A DNA stretch of 64,000 bases. Origin: Sclerotiophoma versabilis. Lineage: Eukaryota > Ascomycota > Dothideomycetes > Pleosporales > Didymellaceae. The notes below the pieces were generated by a model. The model saw only the letters and a list, made by a program, of their open reading frames with translations. It did no database searches and was not told where the DNA came from. This document shows, piece after piece, positions 1-12,585 of this stretch (its first letter is position 1; each line of letters opens with the position of its first letter). The stretch covers positions 2,666,001-2,730,000 of the forward strand of contig JAAROD010000015.1 of the NCBI GenBank assembly GCA_012274445.1, read 5' to 3'. Made by a program: the position numbers and the translations under genes.

Positions 1-779
1 CAGAAGGGCGACACTCACCACCAAATCTCAATGAACATTATTGACGGCATCACAAACATTGTTGGCAGCGGGGTCGATGATGCTGCAAGGCATTCGAAGC
101 TGCTCAATTACTTACTTTATACCCTTCATCTATCAGCTATCTGTCTTGAGAAATTTCTGATGCTTGCATTGCACACAGCACGCCAACACCACGCCAAGCC
201 GGTTGCATATTTCTCAGAGTGCCGGAGGGACCGCCTCAGTAGCAGGCTAGGTGCGCCGAACGTAGGGTCGCGCCACCAGGGCAGGTGGTCGCTGCCAGAA
301 GACCAGAAAAGCTTCCTAAAAGCTAGGGGATCATGTCTCAGATCTGCCGGGACGTCCCTTCAACGACTGTCAAATGCAGCCCTATCCGGTAGCTTCGCCT
401 TACTGCCGCACCACTCAAGTCGAGGACGAGCCTGTTCCTGCATGGAACAGCTGGCCAGACATCTGCTGGGCATTGACACTTCTGACAGTACGTGCTATTG
501 TAGGCTACCGCATGACGTCTGATGGTACATCAGGATCGCCTCGGTATCGAAACTTAACACATCTGCTGGCCGGCTACCTCTCTAACTTGGCTTGTGCGAC
601 ATCACCGCCTGCAGGGGTTCCTTATAAGTATACCGCGGAGTACGTATCGATCATGATGTCGCACCCAGCCTCAGTTCCTTCCTTGATAGACATTTACTTC
701 CTTGGACTGGTTTCCTACATCTTCAACCTTAAAACTTCTAATAATATAGTTCTTTGACTGTCAACAAGAAACTACCATC
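1..779. other. Left-edge region upstream of the cutinase
   Basis: No gene is supportable here. One plus-strand frame is open from the first base to 522, so the tail of an exon from a gene left of the window is possible, but its composition gives no recognisable domain. The stretch next to 780 should hold the cutinase promoter. A TATAA sequence sits at 623-627, about 155 bases before the ATG, and an A/T-rich leader runs into the start codon. Confidence 0.4.
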
Positions 780-1526
780 ATGAGGTCTTTCGCGTCCCTA
801 CTTGTCCTCGCTCCTTTCGCCTCGGCGGCTCTCACATCCGCAACCCAGAACGATGTCACCAACGGCGGTGGCTGCAAAGCTATGACTGTGCTTTTCGCCC
901 GTGGTACCACCGAGCTTGGTAACATGGGCTCGGTTGCTGGCCCGCCATTTGTCTCCGCACTTGGCAAGATGATGGGTGGCGCACAAAATCTTGCTGTGCA
1001 GGGTGTTAAATACCCCGCCGACATCCCCGGTTTCCTGGTTGGTGGTGATGCCGCGGGCAGCAAGTTGATGGCCCAGATGGTCGGTCAGGTGATGGCTACA
1101 TGTCCCGACACCGCGCTGGTCATGGCTGGTTACTCGTAAGTTTTCGTCTAAGCATTGACAAATTCAAAGCTAATGTATCACAGCCAGGGAGGACAGCTCG
1201 TCCATAATGCCGCCACTATGCTGACTCCTCAAGAATCTGCCTTCGTCAAGAGTGCCGTTATCTTCGGTGATCCAAACAAGGGCGATCCTGTTGGCAGCGT
1301 CAGTGCCGCCAACACCAAGGTCATCTGTCACACCGGTGACCTGATCTGTGCAGGCCAGGCCGTCATTCTTGCACCTCATTTGACCTACGGTGTTGATGCA
1401 AACACTGCCGCTACATTCGTCATGTCGACTGCAGGCGCCGCCATGAAAGGTGCCGCTGCTAAAGGTGCCGCTGCGGCCGCTGCAAAGGTTGTAGTCGGCA
1501 AGGTTGCCAAGGGCTTCTCTGCTTGA
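780..1526 (+). CDS. Cutinase (carbohydrate esterase family 5), secreted
   Basis: Two exons, 780-1135 and 1184-1526, joined over a 48-nt intron (GTAAGT...CACAG), give 232 residues, a normal cutinase length. A signal peptide occupies about residues 1-17. The family block ARGTTELGNMG follows. The nucleophile elbow GYSQGG is split by the intron after the second base of the serine codon, so neither exon alone shows it. Downstream, a Cys-x-x-GD-x-x-C segment supplies the catalytic Asp and an H-L-x-Y motif the catalytic His. Cutinases hydrolyse ester bonds of plant cutin outside the cell and help surface penetration or polyester scavenging. The C-terminus is an unusual Ala/Lys-rich tail of about 30 residues. 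The 3' neighbour follows 246 bases later on the same strand. Confidence 0.93.
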
Positions 1527-1772
1527 GCGTTTAGCCTCGAGTTGGAGGTAATTGGATTATTGAGATGTGAATATAACAAGTGGAAAAGTGCTGCAGGTCA
1601 GCTTCGATACTTTTTGACCACTATAATGTCTAAACGCTGTCTAAGACAATGAATCTATAATTGACGAACAAGGCTGAGCTACTTACGCTAGGCTCTGAGA
1701 AGCTAGCCGATCTTTGAGCACTCGCATCTCACCCTGTCCTCTAAGCTCTTCTTCTCCCCATCACCAGAAAGT

Positions 1773-2684
1773 ATGACTGCCTCCAAGCTACTGCAAAAAC
1801 TCTTCAAGCGTGCGGCCAATGACAGCAGCGAAGCTACCACCGCTGAAGCACGCGATGCGTCACCTTCTCGACCATTAGCTATAACCCCGCGAAAAGCCGT
1901 CCAGCATCTTCCACCACAGCTTCAGCAAGCCTCACTCTTCCTCTCTCTCCCCGGCGAAATCCGTAATAGCATCTACTCCTACGTCATCTTTCCTTCTCTG
2001 TCCACCATCACCATCATCCAACATCCTGAGCGCGTGTTCTCTCTCGCAGTATTCCACATCTGCCGTCAAATCCGAATCGAGGCAATTTCGCACCTGTGCT
2101 CAACAAAAAAGATCTTTTTAAGTGGGTTGCGCACCGCGAACGAGTTCTTTGGAGCCATTCAGAAAGGCATCGTGAGTGTGCGCCATGTCATGATTCAGTG
2201 CGAGGCCGCTTGGTGGAGCGGCGATGAGGCGATGGAGGGCGAGAGGATTGAGCTGCTGAATTATTTGCGGCTTGCAACGGGGTTGGCGAGGTGCGAGATT
2301 GTTGTCGGAGCGTTACCCTTTGACTCTCAAGACAGGTTTGTCGTGCGGGATGCGCAGTCTGGAGACTCCGGCTTTCTTTATGCTGTTAGAAGTGTTGTTG
2401 ATGGGGAGGTTGATGAGGTTCAAGAGGAAAGAGTAACGAGGGAGAGATTTCTTGCGCTATGCGAGCGGATGGATGCGTTAGAGGCGGTGAGGTTGCTGAA
2501 GGCAGAATTGAGTGAGGTGTACGAGCAGCGGATTGAGAAGGTATTTAGACTGTGCAGGGTGACGAATCTGAAGGGGGAGGTCGAGAAGATGGAATTGCCC
2601 GTCAGGATTCCACCAGAGTGTTTGATGAAGACCGAGGAGGATTCCGAGACAGCGGTTCATGACAGAGGTGACGATAATGTTTGA
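1773..2684 (+). CDS. F-box-like fungal protein of unknown function
   Basis: Single-exon ORF of 303 residues with an ATG in a pyrimidine-rich leader context. After a basic, Ser-rich N-terminus, residues about 55-75 carry the LPGEIRNSIY-type helix common to fungal F-box-like or 2EXR-like proteins. A second conserved-looking segment (HICRQIRIEA) follows about 40 residues later. These families usually start this way and end in variable sequence. The rest is helical, charged and unrecognised. No catalytic motif or membrane segment is visible. The gene is convergent with the galactanase, with only 24 bases between stop codons, so transcripts probably overlap at their 3' ends. The product assignment rests on the N-terminal motif alone. 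Confidence 0.7.
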   Translation: MTASKLLQKLFKRAANDSSEATTAEARDASPSRPLAITPRKAVQHLPPQLQQASLFLSLPGEIRNSIYSYVIFPSLSTITIIQHPERVFSLAVFHICRQIRIEAISHLCSTKKIFLSGLRTANEFFGAIQKGIVSVRHVMIQCEAAWWSGDEAMEGERIELLNYLRLATGLARCEIVVGALPFDSQDRFVVRDAQSGDSGFLYAVRSVVDGEVDEVQEERVTRERFLALCERMDALEAVRLLKAELSEVYEQRIEKVFRLCRVTNLKGEVEKMELPVRIPPECLMKTEEDSETAVHDRGDDNV

Positions 2685-2708
2685 GCATTTTGTACTACGC
2701 TGCTTTTC

Positions 2709-4222
2709 CTATGATTTTGGAACCATCAAGCGGTCTACATCCGCCGCATATCCACCGTTCACGCCAACGAACTTGATCTCGTTCGTACCGGCCTTCAGAT
2801 TCACATTCAGCACACTGGTGCCAGGATCTCCTCCTCCGTGCGGCAAAAACGCAAGTCTCTGCGTCGCGCCATTCACACTTACATCCGCGATCCTCTGACT
2901 CCGGTCCCCATTCAAATGCTTGACCCTAATACTCGTACGGCCCGCAACATCAGCCTGGACGTTCCCGAATACCACAGTCCCGGCGTCAGTACCACCGATA
3001 TAGCCAGCAGCTTTGCCGCCAGAACATGTGGAGCACGTAATGACACGCGCGTTGTTGCTCAAGCTCGCAGACTCGCCTTCATACTGGTTCTCAGCCGGTC
3101 CTGGGGTAGCCGCACCAGTGCTCGGGTTCAAAATCCAGTTCACTTGATTCTTCATCGTCGCGGTAGTTCCAGAGATGCTGAGTGGGAGCCATACATATGT
3201 GCTCCGCATCAGATTGTCGCTGACCCATCGGTCGCCCATGTATACGAAGTTGTCGCCCACAGGCAGAACGAAGGTCGTCTGCGAGGCGTACGTGTTGGAG
3301 CCCGAATCGGCGAACTTCTTCCACGCCGACCAGGGACCGGAGAGTGAGGTAGACGTGGCGTAGTAGTTGTCGTTGGGATTCCAGCCTGTGAGTTGCGAGG
3401 CGAACATGAAGTAGACGCCGTTTTTCTTGATGACCGCGGGCGATTCATACTTCTCGGCGAACGTGTACACGTTCGAGGTCACGCTGAGGTAGTCGGACGA
3501 AAGTGCATCAATGCGAAGCCCGTTCTGACGCTATGTTGCTAGTTAGTCTATCGATAAAATGCAAGGACGAAATGACACATGAACACTTACGTCTTCAGTC
3601 AACAAGTAGGCTTTTTCATCAGTATCAACGAAAACGCCAGAGTCGCGGCTCTGGAAGCCCAGCGGCTGCTCGCTGCGCAGGTATGTGTATTTACCACACA
3701 CAGAGTCACTAGTTGCGACGCCAATCTTGGCTTCTTTGTAGTCGCTGCTATCTATGTGCATCCACATGACATACTTGTTGGCGGCTTTGTTGTAAATTAT
3801 CTTTGGGCGCTCGATGACCCGGTTTGGTCCTGTGTCGCCGGATGCAGTTTTCGAAAGCAGGGCACCTTCGTAGTTCCATTCCACGAGGTTGGTCGAGGAG
3901 TAGCAGTTGATATTGATAAACGAGGTGCCGTTTGTTTTGTCCTCACCGACCCTGACAAGCCCCATAAGCCTGTGTGATTTCATTTACGTGATGTGAGGTG
4001 AGGTGAGCGTACCAGTACCACTTGTTGCCAACCTTGAGCATGCCCCCGCCATGAGCCTGGATATGTTGACCTGTGTTTGTCTGATAGTCGAGTTAGTCAT
4101 TTGCATGCGATAGCATTGGTAGCTCAGCTCACCGCTGTCCAAGTTGCACCAGGAACAATCTGCAACGAAGCATTGGCTACAGAAGCAAGTAGCCCCAAGG
4201 CCGAGATTATAATCGAACGCAT
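2709..4222 (-). CDS. GH43 exo-beta-1,3-galactanase-like enzyme with C-terminal CBM35-like module, secreted
   Basis: Four exons on the minus strand: 4222-4133, 4080-4013, 3951-3591 and 3530-2709. All junctions keep phase and give 446 residues. Residues 1-18 form a signal peptide. Exon 2 encodes the IQAHGGGM-type start of the GH43 subfamily 24 propeller, followed by WYW-x-GED and an SRD-x-G-x-F-x-D segment. A TFVLPVGDNFVYMGDRW block lies further on. From about residue 321 a jelly-roll carbohydrate-binding region (CBM35-like) runs to the end. Relatives remove galactose from the beta-1,3-galactan backbone of arabinogalactan proteins. The intron between exons 2 and 3 was placed by requiring Tyr-Trp-Val-Gly-Glu continuity; an alternative acceptor at the upstream CACACAG is possible. 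With the cutinase it makes a small plant-polymer-degrading neighbourhood. Confidence 0.88.
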
Positions 4223-7200
4223 GTTAGTTTGCTTCTAAGCGTCTCAAACAAAGCTGCCTATATATTCAGGCTGCCTTGCGACATGTTTGGTACTTATAAC
4301 TGAACATCATGTAGCCGGCGGGATATTGCGCCCCGAGATTCTCTGCTTAGCCCACCTGTGCATTGACAGAAGGCAGGCTCCTGGTGTCACGAGTACGGCT
4401 GTGCCAAGGAAGGCACATCATTTCAGCATAGATCATGCAGCAAATTGCGGAGAGTGTTAGCATCCCGCAGCGGCGTTCCTTTTTTGAGAGATCGCAATCA
4501 TCTTTTGGGCATTTTTCCGATGCCCGGTGTTGTCATATTATTGCTGTTTAGGGTATATAGATTGATTTGGTCGCGTGGTGTGGAGCTCGTATACAGCATC
4601 GGCATCGATTAGGAAATACTTCCGCACCTAATCCGACGAACGTTTTACGGGTTTGAAGACGTGCACTGCGTCCACGTAGTTGAGTGCTCTGTTTTTGCCA
4701 TTTGGAGACACGTGCACGAGGCGGTCCAAAGCTTAAGCGTGACGTAGTTTGATGCTTCACGCTCCTGCCATGGCTTCCCTCGACCAAGGCAAGCTGGCCC
4801 TCTCTGCCGCAAGTGAGACTCTCATAAGCAATCTGAGTCTATGCCTGCATTTGGTCTTTCGGAGGCTTCGATGCGGGCGGTAATCGCACGACCTTCCCAG
4901 CTCCATTCATAGGCCCGTTCGCAGATGCTACAGTGCGTATTGGTGGCTGATATGACTCCTGCAATCTCCGAGAGGTGGTTATGAGTCGGACAGGAGCATT
5001 CTAGGGATGTCCTTCGCCCTAAGACGATGCTCTCTTTCTCTTGCGACGCTGCGGATAATCGTGGGTGACGGAGGAAGCGGTAAAGGGAGCTGTCGCCCCT
5101 AAACCCCGGAGTCTCCTCGTGAAGTTTCGGAGCAACGGTCGCCTACGAAGATACCTCTTGCAACCCTAAAAAACCCCGAGTCATCTTTCCAGGCCAAGCT
5201 GAGCTTTCCAAACATAGCCGACAGGCTGTGGAGCCTCTGTGGCGACGAAGCCGGGGTTGTGTCTATCGAGACATTAGCAAGGCTAGCTGCCACACTCCTC
5301 AACTCCACAACTCCAACGAACCATCACCAACTCGCCCACTGCAGCGACACCCCTACCACCCTGCCGTCACCAACGCGTCGCCTTCCCCTGAGTTCCTGCT
5401 ATGCTCATCCGAGTTATAACGAGCTCCCCGTGATTCACAAGCTCTCTTCGACGTCGCCAGCCTTGCATTCTCGGAGCCCTGGGCTCTCCGCCGTCGAGCT
5501 TTGCGCTTCCTTTAAACCTGCGAGTCGACCGCTCGCAACGTCGCCTGAACCACTTCTTCGCCATGGAGAATGTTGAGTACAACAAAAAAAAACTCTGGAT
5601 TGGCCTCTGCAGCCTCGATCGGGCTCCTTGCCGTTGCCTCAGCTTTCGAAGGTTTGGTACGGACCGCCGAGCAGCTACCAACATTGCAATGCCTCCCTTC
5701 CAGCCCCAGATATGATGCGAGGCTCCTTCATGACACCACAGTAAGTACTTTTAAACACTCATAACATTGCGAAGGCTGTGCGCAGATCTGCTGATTCAAT
5801 GAGCGAGCAGCACCAATCGCAGCAGCGCTACCCCACCTGTGCCACCTGTCTTGAGCGACCCCTTGCGCAGGGCCTCGACCGTAGAAGCCGTCAACATCGA
5901 TCTCGAACATCGAGGTGGCTATCAGATAGGCCCTCCTGACACTATGATACACACATAGTGAAGCCCGGACGGCAGCCTGTGACAGTCGACGCCCTCCAGC
6001 GAAGGATACATGTGTCTGGAGGGTACTGGTCAAGGAGACAGGTCAACATAATCTTGCGTGGTGACTGAGCCTCGTGTGCTGGAGACGCCAAGGGTGTTGA
6101 CACTCCGCGCCTATGGCATCATAGCAAGTGCCGCTTTGCGATTCCGAACGATCGATACGAACCCTCAATACTTCGCCGTCCTGACAGTACGCGACGACCA
6201 TCGAACACCACTCACGATGAAGAACTATTCTTTTCGATCAGCTCTCACACCTCCACATCATCGGTCGACGTTCTCAACCCCTTTCTTCGTCTCGGCACCC
6301 GTCTCTTTCATGTCGAACATCTCAGCAAACACGTCTTTTATTTCAACACTATAGGTGGTCATGTTACCTTCCCCTCTTCAGCATCCCAACTCGTTCATTC
6401 GCACTCGATATTCTCTTCACAACTCTGTGTTCCTTTCGTCTCTGTCAGCATCTCGACCCAGCTCAACCATCAACTCTCGTCTTCTTTTCATGCATCTCAC
6501 ACCACTTTCCTGTCTTATTGTCTCCTTCTCATATAGAAAGGTACATGGCGATGGCGATCCACCTCTGCCGAAAAGGCCGCTGTCATGAAATCTCCCTGAG
6601 GTACAACGCGCGCTTGGATGAGCAACCTGTGCCGGCGGCTGGGAAGGCCTGAATCTGGCACGTCCGGTGTAGGCATGTTTTGGGAACCAGCGGTCCCCTG
6701 ACAGGTTGGCTGTGAGGCGACATTGAGAAGATTGGTGATGCTTGGGGCGCTGACGAAGATGTCAAGGCTGAGCTTAGTTGTGCTTGAGATGACTGTCATG
6801 AGATGCAATGTCGTTGTCGATGACATCTGCCAAAACGGAAGAGGTGTGCGGCGTTCCCTGGTAAGCTTGTCTCGCAAGCGGCCGACGCTTGTGATTGCTG
6901 TGCCACCTTGGTCACCAGATATACGGAGGAGATGAAGCCCGCTCCATGCATGCGGCTACATCTACCTGTGATCACAAACTGCTCAAGGACTAAAATCCTT
7001 CTCATCAGAGCACGCCTTGTTTTGACATCAAATAACGTAATTTAGGCGGCAGCCAGTAGGTATGCTCCTAAGAGCCTTAGAGACTCGTTCAAAACGTGAC
7101 CGTTGCGGACCGCTGAGGTATGCTGAGAATGAGTTCTGTGAAATGTTGACCGCGATTTGAGGAGCTGTTCGTGTCAAGTTTACTTCAAAGTTTAGCCGTG

Positions 7201-10200
7201 CTTCATACTCGTTATTGCCCACAGCATTACTGGCTTGTCGTTCATACTCCGATGCTTCTTTGGCAGCTAGCCCTGTATCTGTCAAGCTAATCTCCTCTCA
7301 TTATGCGTCGTCCCCACACATCCTACAACTCTGCTCTGTTTTTAGTCTATCCTTATGTCGGCGTCACTGGTCAAAACAACTTATTTTCCACACGCTTCTA
7401 ATTCTCGAGTCACAATTTCAACTTACTAGCTTATTGCGTTAGTCCTGCAACCCAGTGCGCGTTGGACGGGTCATTGTTTGATGCCACACTCTTTCCCCTA
7501 TCCTGTCTGTTTCTCTATCGTCCTTCATTCCAGGTATCCGATGTGGCAATCTTGACACAAATATCACACCGCATCACATCACCTTCATCTTCCTTGTGCT
7601 TGTCATTGTCTTGACGTTTTTCTGTATGCTGATCGTACTTTCCGATCATAGCATTTCTGCATGGCGTTCGTTGAGTTCCAAGATAGTGTTTGGCAATTGC
7701 GCGTATGGAAAGATATCCGTGTCCTAGGACTAAAAATGATTGCTGTGAGAATGATTTGGTGTCGGCTGTGTGGGCACCATCCAACCCTGTTCCCATTGGT
7801 GGGTATGGAAAGGGACAATTCTCCGGGCATCCTAGACGGTGTCTGATAAATGCCTGAGTACAGGCTATACCCAGGGACTACTCAGGGGTCGCTTAGGTGC
7901 TGTGCAGTTGCTAAATAAGGGTCGCTTCGACTCTGCGGTACGGAGGCGATTGAGACATCATATGGGCAGGAGATCCGCAGCGACAACAGTTCTCGATCTC
8001 CGGTGGCCTCGATACCAAGCCAATATGATCGGTACCTTAGAGGCAGGGTTTGAGCAATCTTGCACTCACTCATGCTGCGCTATGCGTGTTGGAACATGGG
8101 GATGTCATGCATGGTCCTTGACACTCTTTGCACAGCGCAAGCGCCTGTTCTTTGACTCAGGCACACGCCGGCCTTGCAGTCTTATCGGCAATGGCTTCTC
8201 ATATTCCTTTCCTCTTATCTGACAACTCTGTTTGTACCCAGCTGGTCGGGGTGTATGGTAAGGGCGGCATAGTAGCGTCGTCCTTTGTCTTGCCCTTGCG
8301 CAAGGGATCCGCGCATTCTGTGCCCCTACTATCGTTGTCTCGAAGACATCCCTTGCCACTTTCTGGTTATATCAGATGCTGGTTGTACAGACTCTCGACT
8401 TATTTCAGGTTCTGGGAGGGTTTCGACTCGTTCAAGTGTGCATTATACGCTCTGTGTTTTTCAGCTTTTGCTTAGCCGGCTCGCACTGTTGGGGGAGTCG
8501 ACGGTGATAGAAGGACATGATTTGCTCTATCACGCGGATGAGAAGGGTGCATAGAGGCGCACACCGGGCTCCGAGGGTGCATGTCGAGCAGCCTGAGACA
8601 CCGGGTGATGCTCGTGCACCGACGAGAGACTTTTCAGGGCGTCTTTAGGCGTGTCATTTTGAGCATGTCCACAAGAGGGGAGGTTAAACTGGCGTGAGGC
8701 AGTTGTTGCCCAGGAGTTGGGTTGCCACCGTGTCTACTGCGCGTACTTGCGGCCCCGGTACCTCTGTGTTGCTGCACAAAGAGGCTCAAGTGCGCGCTTT
8801 GAGACTTTTCATAAAGGCGGAATGGATCAAACGGTTGTGTCGACAGTACGACGTTCAGGGGTCTCTTCGCACTCCTCGTTGACCGACCGAGTCGCTCTAA
8901 GAACCACGATGTTGAGTCTGCCCCCCAATCTTCCTACTCCGTTTGGCGGGACTTCACCGACCCTCCGGCTACATCGCAAACAATAAGCAACCTCGGTCTG
9001 AACGGCGCTCCTGTTCGTCGGTCATGTCTGATTACCTGTGGAAGCCCCAACGTTGCTGATCAAGACGCAGTCAAAGACCTTCGCTGCGCTTCCTGGGATT
9101 GAATGGCCTCGACCGAATCTTCTGCCTGGTATATGAGCTCTCTGTACAACCTTTAGACGTCGAGGTGCAGGCATTCGTAACAACCTGGTCCAAAGATTGA
9201 TGTTGCAGCCCATATTGCGCTCGTCAGTATTGCACTGGCGCCGCTCTCCCTTTGGCTGAAGAGTGGCTTCACCTCCCAGATAACCAGAGACTGCCGATCC
9301 AATGCGCTATATACGATCTTAAGCTGATCAAGCTGAACCACCGTAAAAAGTTGATGGCACTGTCTGAGTGCAGATACGAGCGCCGTGGTTTGAAGAAACC
9401 GCTAGGATCTTTTTAACATGTCAGTAAGACATAGGATGATCGACCTCACCGACAGAGACCGCTGCGTTGGCATCCTTGGGTCCTTTTCTGTTGTTACTGT
9501 CTGGGAGTCAGAGGCTGGTACGACCACACCGAAGCTGTTCACAGCGTCTTAGTGAGAATTTCCAGCAACAAATCCCTCAATATAGTGCTCAGTAGCAAAT
9601 TGTCGCTCCATTCTGGCGGGCACGCCATGCTTGGGCACGCGAAGGTGTGGTACTCCTTCTTTCCTCGTCATAGTGAGGTGCGCATACGCTTGCTAGCGCT
9701 GCCACCTCATGTCCGTAGTCGTGTTTTGTCCCCTCAGTATCGTCGACGGTCGGTTTTGGAGGGCAGGGTGGGGGTTCTCTTTTCGAGATTGGGTTTCGGT
9801 CCAAGTCCATCCTCAGTTATACTGATTCAACAGAGCAAAGCTTGATGCTGATCTCCTTCCCACTTCTCTTTCTTACAGTCGAGCTGCCTGTGAGTGCTGC
9901 TAGTGGGCTCACTTGGTGCGTGAGACGAAGGTGTTGTGTTCGATTCCAGGAGCAGGGATCTGAAGGTGGGGCGGTGATGGTGCAATCTGTATTGCAGGTC
10001 AGCTCAACCGCGTCGATTGGGTGCGCATACTTGCAATGAAGCTGCTGAGGCCTATATCACAGCCTTCAGGTGGAAGAGCGGCACACACAGTGCGCTTTGT
10101 CGAGATAACGTTTCCTTCTTGCCATGACGGACTTTGCGCCTTGCTTAGGCATTGTGCATATACTGTACAGGTCAATAGGGAAGGGGGTAATAATAGTTTC

Positions 10201-10971
10201 AACAATCCCAGTCGCTCATCTTTACTGGTTGTGTCACGAAATGCGGTAACGGCGCTGTGGAAATAAGCTTTGAAACAGGTGGTCGAGCATCAAGACGTCA
10301 AGCTGAGCCAGTGCGCCCAGAATTGGTACGAGTGGCTTGCTGATGAGATAAAATAGCGGATGTGTAAGAATTTGGCGCAAATCGGTGTTAAGGGTGGTGA
10401 TTCGGTTTGGTGAAGCTCGAGGTGCACCAAATGAACCATCCACGATGCGGCGGTCCCCAGGCGCCATCACATGTTCTATATCAACAACCGTGTCCGGAAC
10501 GACATGGTAGCTCCTTGTAAGTATTATCCTAGAGCCTACGATTGCTTTAGATCGTTGCACGAGATTGCATATTTAAATTTTCCAAAAAAAAGAGTCAAAT
10601 TCACGGGGCGCAACCAGCTTGAAGCTACCGCGGGGAGACAGAGAGTTGCATCGTATCTACCTAAAGATATCAACAACCTCCAAAACCCGCTGTCGAATCG
10701 AAATATGCAGCAACAGGCCGCTCAGAAGCTCCTCAGCGCGCCAAAACTCGTCATCGTCACCGTTGTCGTTCATACAGGAGCACTTCAGCCCCCCAAACCC
10801 AAACGGCAGGAACCCAAACGCCGAACGATAATACACCAGTATCTCAAGGCCAAGCACCACCACGCCAAGCTCAGTCGACCCCTCCTCATTGTGAAGGCCG
10901 TCCTCCCTCAGGTCTGAAAATACGCCTTCGGGTTGAGATCACCACTACTCATCTCACCTATCCCCGAACTG
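4223..10971. other. 6.7-kb region without a supportable gene
   Basis: Neither strand holds an ORF with a recognisable domain. All frames are broken into pieces of mostly under 130 codons, and I could not chain them through convincing splice sites. Base composition is not strongly AT-rich, so this is not an obvious RIP-destroyed repeat. Several pyrimidine-rich stretches (about 5300-5560, 6230-6530, 7220-7540) look like fungal promoter or leader sequence. One, ending at 5562, leads into an ATG that opens a 50-codon frame with no known domain. The left end should contain the galactanase promoter. A non-coding transcript, a decayed gene or simple spacer DNA are all possible. Confidence 0.45.
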
Positions 10972-11415
10972 CTACTCCCCATTGGTCTCGTCTATGGCAT
11001 CAAGGCGGGCGAGGTCTTCTTCGAGCTGGCGACGCAATAGCGCCGTGTACTCGCTGCCTTGTCTGGTAGCCGTAGCTGGCTCTTGGGCCTGGACGGCCGT
11101 GGTGATGCGGCGGTCTCTCTCCGCCATCCACTCCCTCCACTCCCGGTCTTCTTGGAGCCGCTGGGCGGCAGCAGCAGCCATCGCCTGGCGACGGGTCTGC
11201 TGGAGTCTGGCGTGCAGACGGCGTCGGCGCTCCAGCTCTTGTTGTTGTTGCTGTTGCTGCTCTTGCTGAACGCGGGCGAGGAAGCGGCACACTGCGGGCA
11301 GCAGTACCCGGCGAGCAATGCTGCAGAAGAGGAACGCCCAGAAGAGAGCGCAAACGATAAGGACCAGGAACATACCCAAGGGCGAGGTGATGGCGTTTTC
11401 GATGGTGGGAGGCAT
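10972..11415 (-). CDS. Small single-pass membrane protein with coiled coil, unknown function
   Basis: Single-exon ORF of 147 residues starting at an ATG at 11415. Residues about 10-35 form a strongly hydrophobic segment (LGMFLVLIVCALFWAFLF core). A glutamine run and a long Arg/Glu/Gln/Ala-rich helix then reach the C-terminus and should form a coiled coil. No family is recognised. The regular heptad-like charge pattern and the membrane anchor argue against a random ORF, but the overlapping antisense frames are also long because of the GC-rich repetitive composition. It lies alone between two intergenic regions. Confidence 0.5.
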   Translation of the reverse strand: MPPTIENAITSPLGMFLVLIVCALFWAFLFCSIARRVLLPAVCRFLARVQQEQQQQQQQELERRRRLHARLQQTRRQAMAAAAAQRLQEDREWREWMAERDRRITTAVQAQEPATATRQGSEYTALLRRQLEEDLARLDAIDETNGE

Positions 11416-12585
11416 GTTGTAGTCTCCAAATGAAAGTGTGGGGAGACGGGAAGCAAGAGAAGACGACTCGGTATGCTCTAGAGTAAGCTCGGAGAAGAAA
11501 AGGAGTTGGTTTTGATGGTGGATGGAGTCAAGAAATGTGGAGTGGCAGAAACAGTCACAAGAGGAAGTTGGGAGAAGTCAGGGTCACAGGAGTGAGAAAT
11601 CCTGTTGCTACACAGTGTCCATTCTGCGCCTTCACCTTGGTTTGAATTTCAGCCCTTTATATGATGAACATCAGGAGTTTAATGAGGAAAAAGGACCTGA
11701 AGCAGCTAATTTGGGTATGAGCTACGAGATTGAGCAAGATTGTTTGAGCGACCAATTTTATTGCGAAGAGCGCGCAACTGAAGAAACAACTGCCGCTCGG
11801 CCGTATGGGTGTGAGCAAGGAGCGGAGCGGGTGTGCTGAACAAACTCTGTCTGTAATTTCCATCTTGAACCCTCGCGGTAAATGCAGTCAATGAAAAGAT
11901 CAATATAAACGGAGAAAGACTTACGCGAAGTACAAGAGAACTGAACTCCACCGCCTAGTCCTTGTGATGACGACTTTCAAGGAACTGCGCGGCAACTTCG
12001 AGGTTTCGCTGATCAAAATTATGGTTAATTCAAATCCACGTGGAAAATGATGATCTGCGACCTCTGAGGAGAGGAGGGTGTACTTACTGGGGGGATGCTA
12101 GGGTGGCTGGATGTACAACTGCCGAACAATTGCGGTGCAGGATTCTGGACAGAAGAGTCATGAAATTCGGGCTCGGGTAATGTGAGACTTTAATTTAGAA
12201 GTCACAATACTGAACATGAGTTGTTGCCCATGTTGACATTATCACCCTGCAGGTTCCCAAGACTTCTTGCAGGTACTCGAAATATTCCGTAGCGCATCTT
12301 CAAACAATATCTGTAGGTCTTCATCTGTGGTCATGGTGGGCTCTTGACGTGGTCATGATCGGTAGCAGCAAACTCTCAAACTTGCATACGCAATGCGGAG
12401 GCTCCCATAGTTTCTAGACTAGCCTATGCATACACACGTCAATGGTAGACTGGGAGGCAGTTGTTTCAAGTAAATATTCTGTTCAAGTGTCGTAAAAACT
12501 GTTCGTTGACTTCAAGCCCGTCCACTTCACATTCTCTAATTCCAAAAACTTTCGCACTTCTCGTATTCCTTCTGTTCATTCCCTT
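11416..12585. other. Intergenic region upstream of the coiled-coil gene
   Basis: About 1.2 kb without a supportable ORF. It should contain the promoter of the minus-strand gene ending at 10972 and the 3' flank of the minus-strand gene ending at 12586. No repeat or RNA gene was recognised. Confidence 0.4.

Noticed and set aside
5563..5713. ATG-initiated 50-codon frame after a CT-rich leader
   Set aside because: The codons encode a basic, Cys-containing peptide with no family resemblance, and no downstream exon keeps a plausible frame.
9890..9965. tRNA-like B box (ttcgattcc)
   Set aside because: The T stem and acceptor stem do not pair and no convincing A box lies upstream.
10471..10917. Plus-strand ORF of 148 codons
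   Set aside because: Basic low-complexity translation with no motif, lying in the likely 3' flank of the minus-strand coiled-coil gene.
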